From assembly GCA_022844405.1 (NCBI GenBank), contig JALHLV010000024.1:1-54636 (forward strand): 54,636 bases of DNA, given 5' to 3'. Positions 1-9,594 of this stretch are shown one piece after another. A program made the position numbers and the translations under genes. Source of the DNA: Sphingomonadales bacterium (lineage in GTDB: Bacteria; Pseudomonadota; Alphaproteobacteria; SMXS01). Under the pieces are notes generated by a model, which saw nothing but the letters and a program-made list of their open reading frames with translations, was not told where the DNA came from and searched no databases. The stretch's first letter is position 1. Every line of letters begins with the position of its first letter.

Positions 1-211
1 AACGAAGCATCAGGCTGCTCCCGACATGACCGGATCGCGCCAATCTCCTGCAATCCGATCTCGTCCAGGCATCGGAATAGCCGCAGCCAACGGCGCCAAA
101 GCCCCACGACTGATCCCAATTCGACAAAGCACCAGCCCAACCCCTCGTTTCGCAGAGGAATCCCTTGTGGGAGAGGGTTAGGGTGAGGGGTTCTCTCCAC
201 ATGGATAACCG
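1..211. other. Upstream flank of rlmH, no gene recognised
   Basis: No reading frame here resembles a known protein. In many alphaproteobacteria rsfS precedes rlmH, but its conserved C-terminus is not visible, so either rsfS lies outside the window or the order differs. The last 45 bases carry one arm of the REP-like repeat (listed separately). No convincing promoter or Shine-Dalgarno was found before rlmH. Confidence 0.5.
169..192 (+). repeat. REP-like repeat arm (copy A)
   Basis: The sequence holds GGGAGAGGGTTAGGGTGAGG. The same motif, with C or T at one position, recurs at 5565-5586 and 16577-16598, and its inverse occurs near 5486-5505. The copies lie only between genes, as expected for an extragenic palindromic repeat family. 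This copy lacks the opposite arm, so it is a half element. Confidence 0.6.
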
Positions 212-673
212 ATGAACTTGGCCATCCTCGCCGTCGGCCGCGCCAAGCCGGGCGCGGAGCGCGAGTTGTTCGAGGATTACCGCAAGCGCCTGCCCTGGAA
301 GCTCGACATGGTCGAGGTCGAGGAAAAGCGCCCGCTGGACGCCGCCACCCTACGCGACCGTGAAGCCGCCCTGCTGCTCGGCAAAGTACCGGACGGTGCG
401 CTCGTCGTCGCGCTGGACCAGCGCGGGCAGGCGGTCAGCAGCGAAGCCCTGTCACAGAAGATGACGGCCTGGCGCGACGCCGGGAAATCCCGCGTCTGCT
501 TCCTGATCGGCGGCGCCACCGGGCATGGCGACGCGGTGCGCGAACGGGCGGATTTCCTGTTTTCATTGGGCAATTTGACATGGCCGCACATGCTGGTTCG
601 CGCTATGTTGGCCGAGCAATTGTACCGGGCCTGGAGCATATCGGCGAACCACCCCTACCACCGGGCCGGCTGA
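212..673 (+). CDS. rlmH: 23S rRNA (pseudouridine-1915 N3)-methyltransferase RlmH
   Basis: RlmH is a SPOUT-fold methyltransferase that uses S-adenosylmethionine to methylate pseudouridine 1915 in helix 69 of 23S rRNA on assembled ribosomes. The 153-residue length matches the family. The knot-forming, cofactor-binding stretch LIGGATGHG is at residues 98-106, followed by SLGNLTWPHMLVR (118-130) and the family-typical C-terminal NHPYHR (146-151). The ATG at 212 gives the normal N-terminus (MNLAILAVGR), though no strong Shine-Dalgarno is visible. It sits 37 bases before gpmI on the same strand and is probably cotranscribed with it. Confidence 0.95.
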   Translation: MNLAILAVGRAKPGAERELFEDYRKRLPWKLDMVEVEEKRPLDAATLRDREAALLLGKVPDGALVVALDQRGQAVSSEALSQKMTAWRDAGKSRVCFLIGGATGHGDAVRERADFLFSLGNLTWPHMLVRAMLAEQLYRAWSISANHPYHRAG

Positions 674-710
674 CGCCTATTTACGGTAACAAACGATCCT
701 TGAAAGACCG

Positions 711-2282
711 ATGACCCAAACCCCTTCTGCGAACCGGCGGCCGCGTCCCGCCGTTCTGTGCATCCTGGACGGCTGGGGCCACCGGACCGAGCGCGAGAAC
801 AACGCGTTCCTGCTGGCACGCACGCCCCACCTGACCCGGCTGTTCGAGACCGGGCCGCATGCGCTGCTCGACACCTCGGGCCGGGCGGTTGGCCTGCCCG
901 ATGGCCAGATGGGCAATTCGGAAGTGGGCCACATGAACCTGGGCGGCGGCCGGGTGCTGGTACAGGACCTGCCGAAGATCGACGTCGCCATCCTCGACGG
1001 CTCGCTGGCGGGCAACGCGCTGCTGCAAGAGGGCATCGCCAGGGTCAAGGCGTCGGGCGGCGCGTTCCACGTCATGGGCCTGCTGTCGCCGGGCGGCGTG
1101 CATTCGCACCAGGACCATCTGGTGGCGCTGGCGAGGATCATCGGCGAGGCGGGCGTGCCCGTGGTGCTGCACGGCTTCATGGACGGCCGCGACACACCGC
1201 CGTCGAGCGGGCGCGACTTCGCCGCCGACGTCGAGGCCGCCATCGCGCCGCTGGGCAATGCGCGCTTCGGCACCGTCGGCGGCCGGTTCTACGCCATGGA
1301 CCGCGACAAGCGGTGGGACCGGGTCGAGAAGGCCTATGCGGCGCTGGTGCGCGGCGAAGGCGGGAAAGCCGCCACCGCGGACGCGGCCATCGCCGCCAGC
1401 TACGCGGCCGGCGTGACCGACGAGTTCATGCTGCCGGCTGTCGTCGGCGGCTATCGGGGAATGAACGACGGCGACGGCCTGATCATGGCCAATTTCCGCG
1501 CCGACCGGGCCCGCGAGATCCTGACCGCGCTGGTCGACCCGGCGTTCGACGGCTTCGACCGGCACAAGCTGGTGCGCTTCGCCTCGGTGCTGGGCATGGT
1601 GGAGTATTCCTCGGCGCTCAACGACGTCATGCCCGCCCTGTTCCCCGCCGAGAAGGTGGCGAACACATTGGGCGAAGTGGTGTCGAAGGCGGGGCTGACG
1701 CAGCTCCGCATCGCCGAGACCGAGAAATACGCCCACGTCACCTTCTTCTTCAACGGCGGCGAGGAAGCGGTGTTCGAAAACGAGGACCGTATTCTGGTTC
1801 CCTCGCCAAAAGTGGCGACCTACGACCTGAAGCCGGAAATGTCGGCGGAGGAAGTCACCGACCGGCTGGTCGAGGCCATCGCCTCGGACAGGTACGATTT
1901 GATCGTGGTGAACTTCGCCAATCCGGACATGGTCGGCCACACCGGCATCCTGTCCGCCGCCATCAAGGCCATGGAGGCGGTCGACGCCGCCATCGGCCGG
2001 CTCGACGCCGCCGTCCGCGCCCGGGGCGGCGTGCTGCTGATCACCGCCGACCACGGCAATTTGGAGCTGATGACCGACCCGGAGTCGGGCGAAGCCTTCA
2101 CCCAGCACACCACCTTCCAGGTGCCCGTGCTGCTGGCCGGCGCCGGCAACGTGGCGCTGCATGACGGCGCGCTGTCCGACGTGGCGCCCACCATGCTGGC
2201 GCTGATGGGCCTGAAGCAGCCCGCCGAGATGACCGGCCGGCCTCTTATCTCGGTTCCTCGGGAGGCCCGTGCGCGCGCCTGA
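711..2282 (+). CDS. gpmI: 2,3-bisphosphoglycerate-independent phosphoglycerate mutase
   Basis: GpmI interconverts 3- and 2-phosphoglycerate in glycolysis and gluconeogenesis, using two metal ions (usually manganese) and a phosphoserine intermediate. The metal-binding N-terminus ILDGWG (18-23) is clear, as is the nucleophile motif GQMGNSEVGH with Ser70. The late TADHGN metal motif lies near residue 444. At 523 residues it has full family length. The 3' end overlaps the next gene by 14 bases, so gpmI is translationally linked to the envC-like gene. The upstream Shine-Dalgarno is weak (GAAAGA before ATG 711). Confidence 0.96.
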   Translation: MTQTPSANRRPRPAVLCILDGWGHRTERENNAFLLARTPHLTRLFETGPHALLDTSGRAVGLPDGQMGNSEVGHMNLGGGRVLVQDLPKIDVAILDGSLAGNALLQEGIARVKASGGAFHVMGLLSPGGVHSHQDHLVALARIIGEAGVPVVLHGFMDGRDTPPSSGRDFAADVEAAIAPLGNARFGTVGGRFYAMDRDKRWDRVEKAYAALVRGEGGKAATADAAIAASYAAGVTDEFMLPAVVGGYRGMNDGDGLIMANFRADRAREILTALVDPAFDGFDRHKLVRFASVLGMVEYSSALNDVMPALFPAEKVANTLGEVVSKAGLTQLRIAETEKYAHVTFFFNGGEEAVFENEDRILVPSPKVATYDLKPEMSAEEVTDRLVEAIASDRYDLIVVNFANPDMVGHTGILSAAIKAMEAVDAAIGRLDAAVRARGGVLLITADHGNLELMTDPESGEAFTQHTTFQVPVLLAGAGNVALHDGALSDVAPTMLALMGLKQPAEMTGRPLISVPREARARA

Positions 2283-3465
2283 CATCGCCCGCGCCGCCAG
2301 CCTCGCGGCCGTCATGACGCTCGCCGCGTCGACGGCTGCGTTTGCCGCCAAGGACCGGGAAGGCGCCCAGGACCAACTCAAATCCATCAAGCAGGAGATC
2401 GGCGAGGCCGCCGCCAGGAAGCAGCAGCTCGAGCAGCAGGCCGTCGCCCTCCGGCAGGAGGAGAGGAAGCTGTCGGCCGCGCTCGTCGAGGCCGCGGCCC
2501 GGACCCGCGCCCACGAGGCGCGCATCCAGGGGCTCGAGGACGACCTGGCCGCGCTGAAGGCGCAGGAAGCCGAAGCCGCCGAGACCCTGCGCAGGAAATC
2601 CGCCGACCTCGCCTCGTCGCTCGGCGCCATGCAGCGCCTGTCGCGCCAGCCGACCGCGGCGCTGGTGCTGCGGCCGGCCAGCGTCGAGGACACCGCCCGT
2701 ACCGCCATCGTGCTCGACCGGGTGCGCGACGCCCTGCTCGGCCAGGCCGCCGATTTGCGCCACCGGATGGCCGAGCTGCAGGTGCTGCGCGGCGACATCG
2801 AGATCCAGCAGGCCGCGCTGAAGACCGAGCTGGAGGAGCTGTCGGCCCGCCAGCAGGACGTCGACCGGCTGCTGGGCGAAAAGAAAGCCAACCGCGCCGC
2901 CACCGAAAGCCAGGCGCAGAAGGAAGCCGAGCGTGCCCGCAAGCTGGCCAGGGAGGCCAAGTCCATCGAGGCGCTGCTGAAGAAACTGGAGGAGGAAGCC
3001 CGCAAGGAGCGCGAGCGCCAGAAGGCGCTGAAGCAGAAGCCGCCGGAAGGCCCGTCGTTCTCCGGCGCCGAGGGCAAGCTGCCGCTGCCGGTGCAGGGCA
3101 AGATCATCCGCCGCTTCCAGGAGAAGGACGACATCACCAACCGGGAATCCAACGGCATCTTCGTCGAGGCGCGCGCCGCCGCGCAGGTGATCGCGCCCCA
3201 TGACGGCAAGGTGGTGTTCGCCGGTCCGTTCCGCGACTACGGGCAGCTATTGATCATCGATCACGGCGAGGGATATCATACGCTCCTCGCGGGTCTGGGC
3301 CACATCGACGCCACCGTGTCGCAGTGGGTACTCGCCGGCGAGCCCGTTGGACAGATGGGACCCGAACGCGCGGGATCCGCGCGTGACTCCAAACCCAGAC
3401 TATATATTGAACTGCGGCGCAACGGCCGCTCGATAAATCCGCTGCCATGGCTGGCGGGTCGGTGA
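2269..3465 (+). CDS. EnvC-like murein hydrolase activator (coiled coil + degenerate LytM/M23 domain)
   Basis: This is a secreted cell-division or cell-wall protein of the EnvC type. Residues 1-27 form a signal peptide ending AAFAA. A long Lys/Glu/Ala/Gln-rich coiled coil follows (about 30-250), then a LytM/M23 domain (about 270-398) ending in the family-typical LYIELRRNGRSINPLPW. Active M23 peptidases bind zinc through an early His and Asp and a late HxH. Here the early ligands appear to be lost (RESNGIFVEA), and the later region reads YHTLLAGLGH. I therefore infer an amidase activator rather than an enzyme. The GTG start at 2269 follows a GGAGG core at 2261 and overlaps gpmI. The neighbouring ctpA fits an envelope role. 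Confidence 0.88.
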   Translation: MRAPDIARAASLAAVMTLAASTAAFAAKDREGAQDQLKSIKQEIGEAAARKQQLEQQAVALRQEERKLSAALVEAAARTRAHEARIQGLEDDLAALKAQEAEAAETLRRKSADLASSLGAMQRLSRQPTAALVLRPASVEDTARTAIVLDRVRDALLGQAADLRHRMAELQVLRGDIEIQQAALKTELEELSARQQDVDRLLGEKKANRAATESQAQKEAERARKLAREAKSIEALLKKLEEEARKERERQKALKQKPPEGPSFSGAEGKLPLPVQGKIIRRFQEKDDITNRESNGIFVEARAAAQVIAPHDGKVVFAGPFRDYGQLLIIDHGEGYHTLLAGLGHIDATVSQWVLAGEPVGQMGPERAGSARDSKPRLYIELRRNGRSINPLPWLAGR

Positions 3466-3481
3466 CAAGAAAGGTGTGTGG

Positions 3482-4903
3482 ATGAATTCGAAGCTGCTTA
3501 CCCGGTTCGGCCTGACAGCCGCCGTCGGCGTCGCCATCGCGACCACCGGGCTTTCGTCCACCTACGCGGCGGACCGGTCCGAGACCTACCGCCAGCTCAA
3601 CCTGTTCAGCGACGTGTTCACCCGCATCCGCGCCAACTACGTGGAAGTGGTCGATGACAAGAAGATGATCGAGGCGGCCATCAACGGCATGCTGACGTCG
3701 CTCGACCCGCATTCCAGCTACATGAACGCCGAGAACTTCGAGGACATGCAGGTCCAGACCAAGGGCGAGTTCGGCGGCCTGGGTATCGAAGTGACCATGG
3801 AGAACGGGCTGGTCAAGGTGATCTCGCCCATCGACGGCACGCCCGCCGACAAGGCCGGCGTCCAGTCCGGCGACTACATCACCGCCCTCGACGGCGAGCA
3901 GGTCATGGGCCTGACCCTGTCGGAAGCGGTCGAGAAGATGCGCGGCGCGCCCGGCTCCAAGATCATCGTCTCCATCGCCCGGCGCGGCGAGCAGGCCCAG
4001 TTCGACCTGGAGATCATCCGCGACATCATCAAGATTCAGTCGGTGAGGTCGCGGGTCGAGGGCGACAGCGGCTATATCCGCATCTCGAGCTTCAACGAGC
4101 AGACCGAGCCCGGCCTGAAGAAGGCGCTCGACGAGATCAAGAAGCAGGCCGGCCCCAAGCTCAACGGCGTGGTGCTCGACCTGCGCAACAACCCGGGCGG
4201 GTTGCTCGACCAGGCCGTCGCCGTCGGCGACGCGTTCCTCGATCACGGCGAGGTGGTGCAGACCCGCGGCCGCGATCCGCAGGACATCCAGCGCTATCAC
4301 GCCCACAGCGGCGACAGCCTGAACGGCCTGCCGATGATCGTGCTGATCAACGGCGGCTCGGCGTCGGCGTCGGAAATCGTCGCCGGCGCGCTGCAGGACT
4401 ATCACCGGGCGATCATCGTCGGCACCAAGTCGTTCGGCAAGGGATCGGTCCAGACCATCATCCCGCTGGGCCAGGGCAACGGCGCCATGCGGCTGACCAC
4501 GGCGCGCTACTACACGCCGTCGGGCCGGTCGATCCAGGCCGAAGGCATCGAGCCCGACATCCTGATCGAACAGGCCAGGATCGAGAAGATCGCCGACGCC
4601 TCGGCCAATCGCGGTCCGACGCGCACCGAAGCCTCGCTCCGCGGCCATCTGGAAAACCCGAACGGCAAGAAGGACGACAAGAAGGACGGCGCCAGGAAGG
4701 ACGACAAGAAGGCGCCCGCCAAGACCGCGCCGCCACCGGCGTCCGAGGTTGACGAGGAGGCGCCGCTGCCGCCCATGAACCCGAAGGACAAGGACGGCAA
4801 GAAGAGCAGCACCGACATCGCCGAGGACGACTACCAGCTGGCCTACGCGCTCGACCTGATCAAGGGCCTGGCGCTGACCCAGAAGAAGCCGGCCGTGCCG
4901 TAA
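3482..4903 (+). CDS. ctpA: S41 family carboxyl-terminal processing protease
   Basis: CtpA-type serine proteases cleave periplasmic substrates near their C-termini and often act on cell-wall hydrolases, which fits the adjacent EnvC-like gene. The protein has a signal peptide (about 1-30, ending TYAA), a PDZ domain with GLGIEV and GSKIIVSIAR, and the S41 core with the Ser motif GGSASASEIVAG and the Lys motif GTKSFGKGSVQ. The C-terminus carries a lysine- and aspartate-rich, low-complexity tract (about 385-445) before a short conserved end. A GTG at 3476 is in frame, but AAGG at 3471-3474 is spaced correctly only for the ATG at 3482, so I chose the latter (473 residues). Confidence 0.94.
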   Translation: MNSKLLTRFGLTAAVGVAIATTGLSSTYAADRSETYRQLNLFSDVFTRIRANYVEVVDDKKMIEAAINGMLTSLDPHSSYMNAENFEDMQVQTKGEFGGLGIEVTMENGLVKVISPIDGTPADKAGVQSGDYITALDGEQVMGLTLSEAVEKMRGAPGSKIIVSIARRGEQAQFDLEIIRDIIKIQSVRSRVEGDSGYIRISSFNEQTEPGLKKALDEIKKQAGPKLNGVVLDLRNNPGGLLDQAVAVGDAFLDHGEVVQTRGRDPQDIQRYHAHSGDSLNGLPMIVLINGGSASASEIVAGALQDYHRAIIVGTKSFGKGSVQTIIPLGQGNGAMRLTTARYYTPSGRSIQAEGIEPDILIEQARIEKIADASANRGPTRTEASLRGHLENPNGKKDDKKDGARKDDKKAPAKTAPPPASEVDEEAPLPPMNPKDKDGKKSSTDIAEDDYQLAYALDLIKGLALTQKKPAVP

Positions 4904-4907
4904 GCCC

Positions 4908-5393
4908 ATGGCCGAGCCGACCGCCTACCGGCCCAATGTGGGCGTGATCCTGGTCAACCGCGATGGCCTGGTGTTCGTCGCCGCGCGCCTCGACAACCCG
5001 GCCGATGCCTGGCAGATGCCGCAGGGCGGCATCGACAAGAACGAGGATCCCCGCGTGGCGGCGCTGCGCGAGCTGGAAGAGGAAATCGGCACCGGCAAGG
5101 CCGAGATCGTCGCCGAGAGCGAAGGCTGGCACGAATACGACCTGCCGCCGGAGCTGATCGGCAAGATGTGGGGCGGCGAGTACCGCGGCCAGAAGCAGAA
5201 ATGGTTCGTGCTGCGCTTCCTCGGCAAGGACAAGGATATCGACATCGAGACCAGGCACCCCGAGTTCCGCGCCTGGAAATGGGTGCCCTTCGAACAGGTC
5301 CCCGACCTGATCGTGCCGTTCAAGCAGGAGCTTTACCGGGAGCTGGTGGCGACGTTCGGGGACGTGGTCAAGGGTTTGAAGGTAAATTCATAA
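4908..5393 (+). CDS. rppH: RNA pyrophosphohydrolase (Nudix)
   Basis: RppH removes pyrophosphate from the 5' triphosphate end of mRNAs, opening them to RNase E decay. The N-terminal YRPNVGVILVN and the Nudix box G-x5-E-x7-REL-x-EEIG (about residues 40-62) match the family. The later WKWVPFEQVPDLIVPFK region is typical of RppH/NudH. The length (161) is normal. It starts four bases after the ctpA stop, so it belongs to the same operon, and the REP-like intergenic region lies after it. Confidence 0.93.
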   Translation: MAEPTAYRPNVGVILVNRDGLVFVAARLDNPADAWQMPQGGIDKNEDPRVAALRELEEEIGTGKAEIVAESEGWHEYDLPPELIGKMWGGEYRGQKQKWFVLRFLGKDKDIDIETRHPEFRAWKWVPFEQVPDLIVPFKQELYRELVATFGDVVKGLKVNS

Positions 5394-5722
5394 TTGTCGT
5401 TCCGCCGTTCGCCCACTGGCATCAACTTAGGGTGAGGTTGGATGGTTTGCCTTGTTCGGAAGCGACACCTTGGCGGTGAGAAGGGCCCCCTCACCCTACC
5501 CTCTCCCCGGCGGGGAGAGGGGAAAATATGAACGTCATCAATGGCATCGTCCCCTCGCCCCTCCGGGGAGAGGGCTAGGGTGAGGGTGGCCGCGAAGCGG
5601 CTCCTCTCGCCAGTGCCAGGGATATCACCCCTCAAATTGACGCCTATGGGGCGATGCGTTTTCACAGGATAGGCTCTAGGCTCGCCTTCGGGCACCGGCC
5701 CAACGGTCCGAGAAAGGAGCTC
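5394..5722. other. Intergenic region with paired REP-like repeats
   Basis: These 329 bases hold no convincing gene. The middle is taken up by two inverted REP-like copies (5486-5587). The final 20 bases carry the AAAGGAG Shine-Dalgarno (5713-5719) of the next gene. An in-frame upstream extension of that gene to 5654 exists but has no ribosome site. Confidence 0.6.
5486..5587. repeat. REP-like inverted pair (copies B and C)
   Basis: Copy B (5486-5522) reads CCCTCACCCTACCCTCTCC and then a small GC hairpin (CCCCGGCGGGG). Copy C (5551-5587) reads GGGGAGAGGGCTAGGGTGAG at its right end. The two face each other across about 30 bases, so transcripts could fold into one long stem. The layout resembles a BIME and probably acts as an mRNA 3' boundary after rppH. 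Confidence 0.6.
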
Positions 5723-6091
5723 ATGATGTTCAAGACGGTATGCCTGTTGAAGCGCAGGCAAGGAATGTCGTTCGAGGATTTCATCGCCTATTACGAAACC
5801 TATCACCGCAAGATCGGCGAGAAGGTGCTTCCCACCGCCCGCCGCTACATGCGCCGGTATCTGCGGCCGGTGCCCAATCCGCTCACCGGCGAGGTGGTGG
5901 AACTCGACTATGACGTGCTGACCGAAATGTGGTTCGAAACCCGGGAAGCCTTCGAGGCCGCGATGGTGGCGCTTGCGGTTCCGGAGGTCGCCGCCGAGAT
6001 CGCCGAGGACGAGGAACGGCTGTTCGACCGCAGCAAGAACCGGTTCTGCACGATCGAGGAACACGAATCGATTTTGGCGCCGGCAGGTTGA
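5723..6091 (+). CDS. EthD-family (dimeric alpha-beta barrel) protein
   Basis: This is a small protein of the EthD/dimeric alpha-beta barrel type. The N-terminus (MMFKTVCLLKRRQGMSFEDF) and the following YYETYHRKIG are typical of the family, in which a strand is followed by an F-x-x-Y-x-x-x-H helix. The C-terminal FDRSKNRFCTIEEHES also fits. Some EthD relatives assist in the breakdown of ethers or aromatics, but most are uncharacterised and I assign no substrate. AAAGGAG at 5713-5719 supports a start at 5723 or 5726 (122 or 121 residues). It appears monocistronic, with the convergent barstar-like gene ending about 90 bases downstream. Confidence 0.8.
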   Translation: MMFKTVCLLKRRQGMSFEDFIAYYETYHRKIGEKVLPTARRYMRRYLRPVPNPLTGEVVELDYDVLTEMWFETREAFEAAMVALAVPEVAAEIAEDEERLFDRSKNRFCTIEEHESILAPAG

Positions 6092-6180
6092 TAGAGGCGG
6101 TTGCGAGGTTTGGTCGACAGCTAGAGTGCCCACGCGTTGCGCCCTAAGTCGCCGGTCTGCTACCGACCCCACTGCGGAAG

Positions 6181-6795
6181 TTAGAGGCCGCGATCTCGGT
6201 CTGTCCACTCTCGCGGGTTCCAACCCACTTGTCGAGCGCCCACGGCAGGACAGACGTAACGATTGTCATTGGTCTGCACCAAAGCAAGCAGCAGTCGCCC
6301 CGACAACAGGTGATCCCGGGCCGCACACTCTATTATGTCGAGGACGGCGTGTGCCGTCTCCGGGCTCTTCGACGTGAAATGATGGAAGCCCATGAAGACG
6401 AGAGCCTTACGTCCTGATGGCCCAAAAGGAAAATGGCGCATGCCATCGTTCAACGCATCCAGATTTCCGTTCCAGAAGGCATAGCCGAACTGATCCTGCC
6501 ATTTGAGCGCGCTCGACATCTGTGCATGGAAGCCGGGTGCCTTGCTGCCAAAAACAATCTCGCTAGCCTCGTACTCCAACTCCACCAACCTATCGCGCGT
6601 TTCGTCCAGAACCTCTCGGCTCCAAAACAGGTGAACCGCGCCATTCTGTAGTAGCGGCCAGTCGGCTCGTTGATAGTCGGCATCAGTCAGAAACATGGCC
6701 CTAGGATAGCCACGGGGATGCCCGATTTCCACCCATAGCGGACTGTGGCGGGGAAAAGGTGCCGCCAACTCGGCTGCGTTTCCGATGGCCGACAA
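6181..6795 (-). CDS. Barstar-like protein (orphan RNase inhibitor fold)
   Basis: The central part resembles the barstar family: a hydrophobic segment with FWNGNLDALNDGM (the family's NLDAL-x-D inhibitor loop), then KALVFMGFHHF, a helix, and LLALVQTNDNR leading to VGWNPREW at the C-terminus. Barstar proteins bind and block barnase-type ribonucleases in the cytoplasm. No barnase-like partner is visible nearby, so its target is unknown. The open frame begins at a TTG at 6795 (204 residues) with no clear ribosome site; an ATG at 6696 would give 171. It lies 28 bases after the ferritin-like gene on the same strand. Base composition is lower than its surroundings (32 of 60 G+C at 6541-6600), suggesting acquisition. 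Confidence 0.62.
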   Translation of the reverse strand: MSAIGNAAELAAPFPRHSPLWVEIGHPRGYPRAMFLTDADYQRADWPLLQNGAVHLFWSREVLDETRDRLVELEYEASEIVFGSKAPGFHAQMSSALKWQDQFGYAFWNGNLDALNDGMRHFPFGPSGRKALVFMGFHHFTSKSPETAHAVLDIIECAARDHLLSGRLLLALVQTNDNRYVCPAVGARQVGWNPREWTDRDRGL

Positions 6796-6823
6796 CAGAT
6801 AGTTCGATCTTTGAAGAGTTGGC

Positions 6824-7660
6824 CTATGCCACCTGCAGCCGGCCCAGCTTCTTCTGCTTGCGGCGTATCAGGTGCCAGGCGACGGGGAGGCTGAATTTCA
6901 CCACCGGGCTGGCGGTGTTGAAGCCGACGGCGCGCAGCATCATGCGGACGCCCTTCTCCACATGGGCGCGCCGGTAGAAGCCGTAGGCGCCGCTCTCGTA
7001 GGCGGCGGCGCAGCGTTCGCGGTCATAGGGCTCGCGGCTCACCGGCGCGATGTTGGCGGCGTAGTAGGCATAGCCGAACTCGTCGTCGCCGACCTCGGCG
7101 ATGCGCTCGCCCAGGATCTTCAGCCGCGCCACGCGGGTGATGCTGTCGCCGCGCGCCTCGTAGGCGTCGAGATGGCTGCGGAACAGCTTGTAGTGGCGCA
7201 CCTCATCGGCGGCGATGTTGCGGGCGATCTGCTTGAGCACCGGCTCGTCCACCGTGTCGTGCATGGCCGAATAGAACGAGGTGGTGCCGCTTTCGACGAT
7301 GCAGCGGGCGAACAGTTCGCCCGGCTTGGAGCCGCGCGTCGACTGGTCGCTCTCGAGCGGCACCTGCTGGTAGCCGGCTCGGAACGTCTCCAGCGCGGTG
7401 TCGAGATCGAAGTCCGGGTCGGCCATCGCCGCCCAGCGGGCGAGCGCGCGGCCGTGCTGGACTTCCTCGTCGCCCCACAGCCGGACGGCGTCGCACAGCG
7501 CGTCGTCACCGCGGAATACGTTGCACAGATAGGTCACGTAGTCAGGAGCGTTGGCCTCGATCAGCGACGCGGCCTTGATGGTCGCGAGCAGCTGCTGGTC
7601 CACCAGATCCGGGCGAAACGCGCTCCAGTCGATATCGTCGAGAGTCCAATACCGGCTCAT
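6824..7660 (-). CDS. Ferritin-like di-iron protein
   Basis: This 278-residue protein has the ligand set of a four-helix di-iron carboxylate protein: Glu35, E66-x-x-H69, Glu123 and E153-x-x-H156, one per predicted helix. The order matches rubrerythrin-, desaturase- and monooxygenase-type ferritin-like domains. The C-terminal third is basic and ends in a KFSLPVAWHLIRRKQKK-like segment that could lie on a membrane. The substrate cannot be read from the sequence; oxidation or hydroxylation of a lipid or small molecule is possible. It follows atpC by 36 bases on the same strand, so it may be reached by read-through from the ATP synthase operon. GGGGTGG precedes the ATG. Confidence 0.8.
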   Translation of the reverse strand: MSRYWTLDDIDWSAFRPDLVDQQLLATIKAASLIEANAPDYVTYLCNVFRGDDALCDAVRLWGDEEVQHGRALARWAAMADPDFDLDTALETFRAGYQQVPLESDQSTRGSKPGELFARCIVESGTTSFYSAMHDTVDEPVLKQIARNIAADEVRHYKLFRSHLDAYEARGDSITRVARLKILGERIAEVGDDEFGYAYYAANIAPVSREPYDRERCAAAYESGAYGFYRRAHVEKGVRMMLRAVGFNTASPVVKFSLPVAWHLIRRKQKKLGRLQVA

Positions 7661-7696
7661 GCCACCCCGTTTCGCTGATGCTGGCGGAATTGCGCG

Positions 7697-8104
7697 CTAT
7701 TCTACGGCGCTGAGCAATTCGTTCAAGCTGTCATGCAGCGCCTGGGCGCGGGCACGTTCCTGGTCGGTCTTGGCCAGCGAGACATCCTCGGCGGCATTGC
7801 GCACCTGCTGGGCCAGCGCGGCGCGGTCCAGCTCGGCCAGGTCGGTGGCCTGTTCGGCCAGCAGGGTCACCCGGTCGCCGGTCACGTCGACGAACCCGCC
7901 GCGCACGAAGATGCGGGTGCTGGGCGCGCCGCCCCAGGTCGCGTACACGTCGACGACGGCCGGGCGCAGGGTCGAGATCAGCGGCATGTGGCCGGCCATC
8001 ACCGTCATGTCGCCCTCGGTGCCCGGCACCATCACCGCCTCGACATCCGCCGACATCAGCAGGCGGTCGGGGGAGACGAGTTCGAACGAAAGTGTGTCTG
8101 CCAT
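7697..8104 (-). CDS. atpC: F1F0 ATP synthase subunit epsilon
   Basis: The epsilon subunit is part of the F1 central stalk, couples rotation to catalysis and can inhibit ATP hydrolysis. The 135-residue protein has the N-terminal beta-sandwich (SFELVSPDRLLMSADVEAVMVPGTEGDMTVMAGHMPL) and a C-terminal helical pair rich in Ala and Glu. It is the last gene of atpHAGDC and starts 24 bases after atpD. Confidence 0.95.
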   Translation of the reverse strand: MADTLSFELVSPDRLLMSADVEAVMVPGTEGDMTVMAGHMPLISTLRPAVVDVYATWGGAPSTRIFVRGGFVDVTGDRVTLLAEQATDLAELDRAALAQQVRNAAEDVSLAKTDQERARAQALHDSLNELLSAVE

Positions 8105-8128
8105 TCTGGTGCTCTCCGGCGGCTGCTA

Positions 8129-9574
<1,446 letters not shown>

Positions 9575-9594
9575 CTAGCTCCCATACACGGGGT

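Noticed and set aside
681-3209. An 842-codon open frame opposite gpmI and the envC-like gene
   Set aside because: It is a by-product of high G+C. The protein is low-complexity, and the plus-strand genes have clear motifs.
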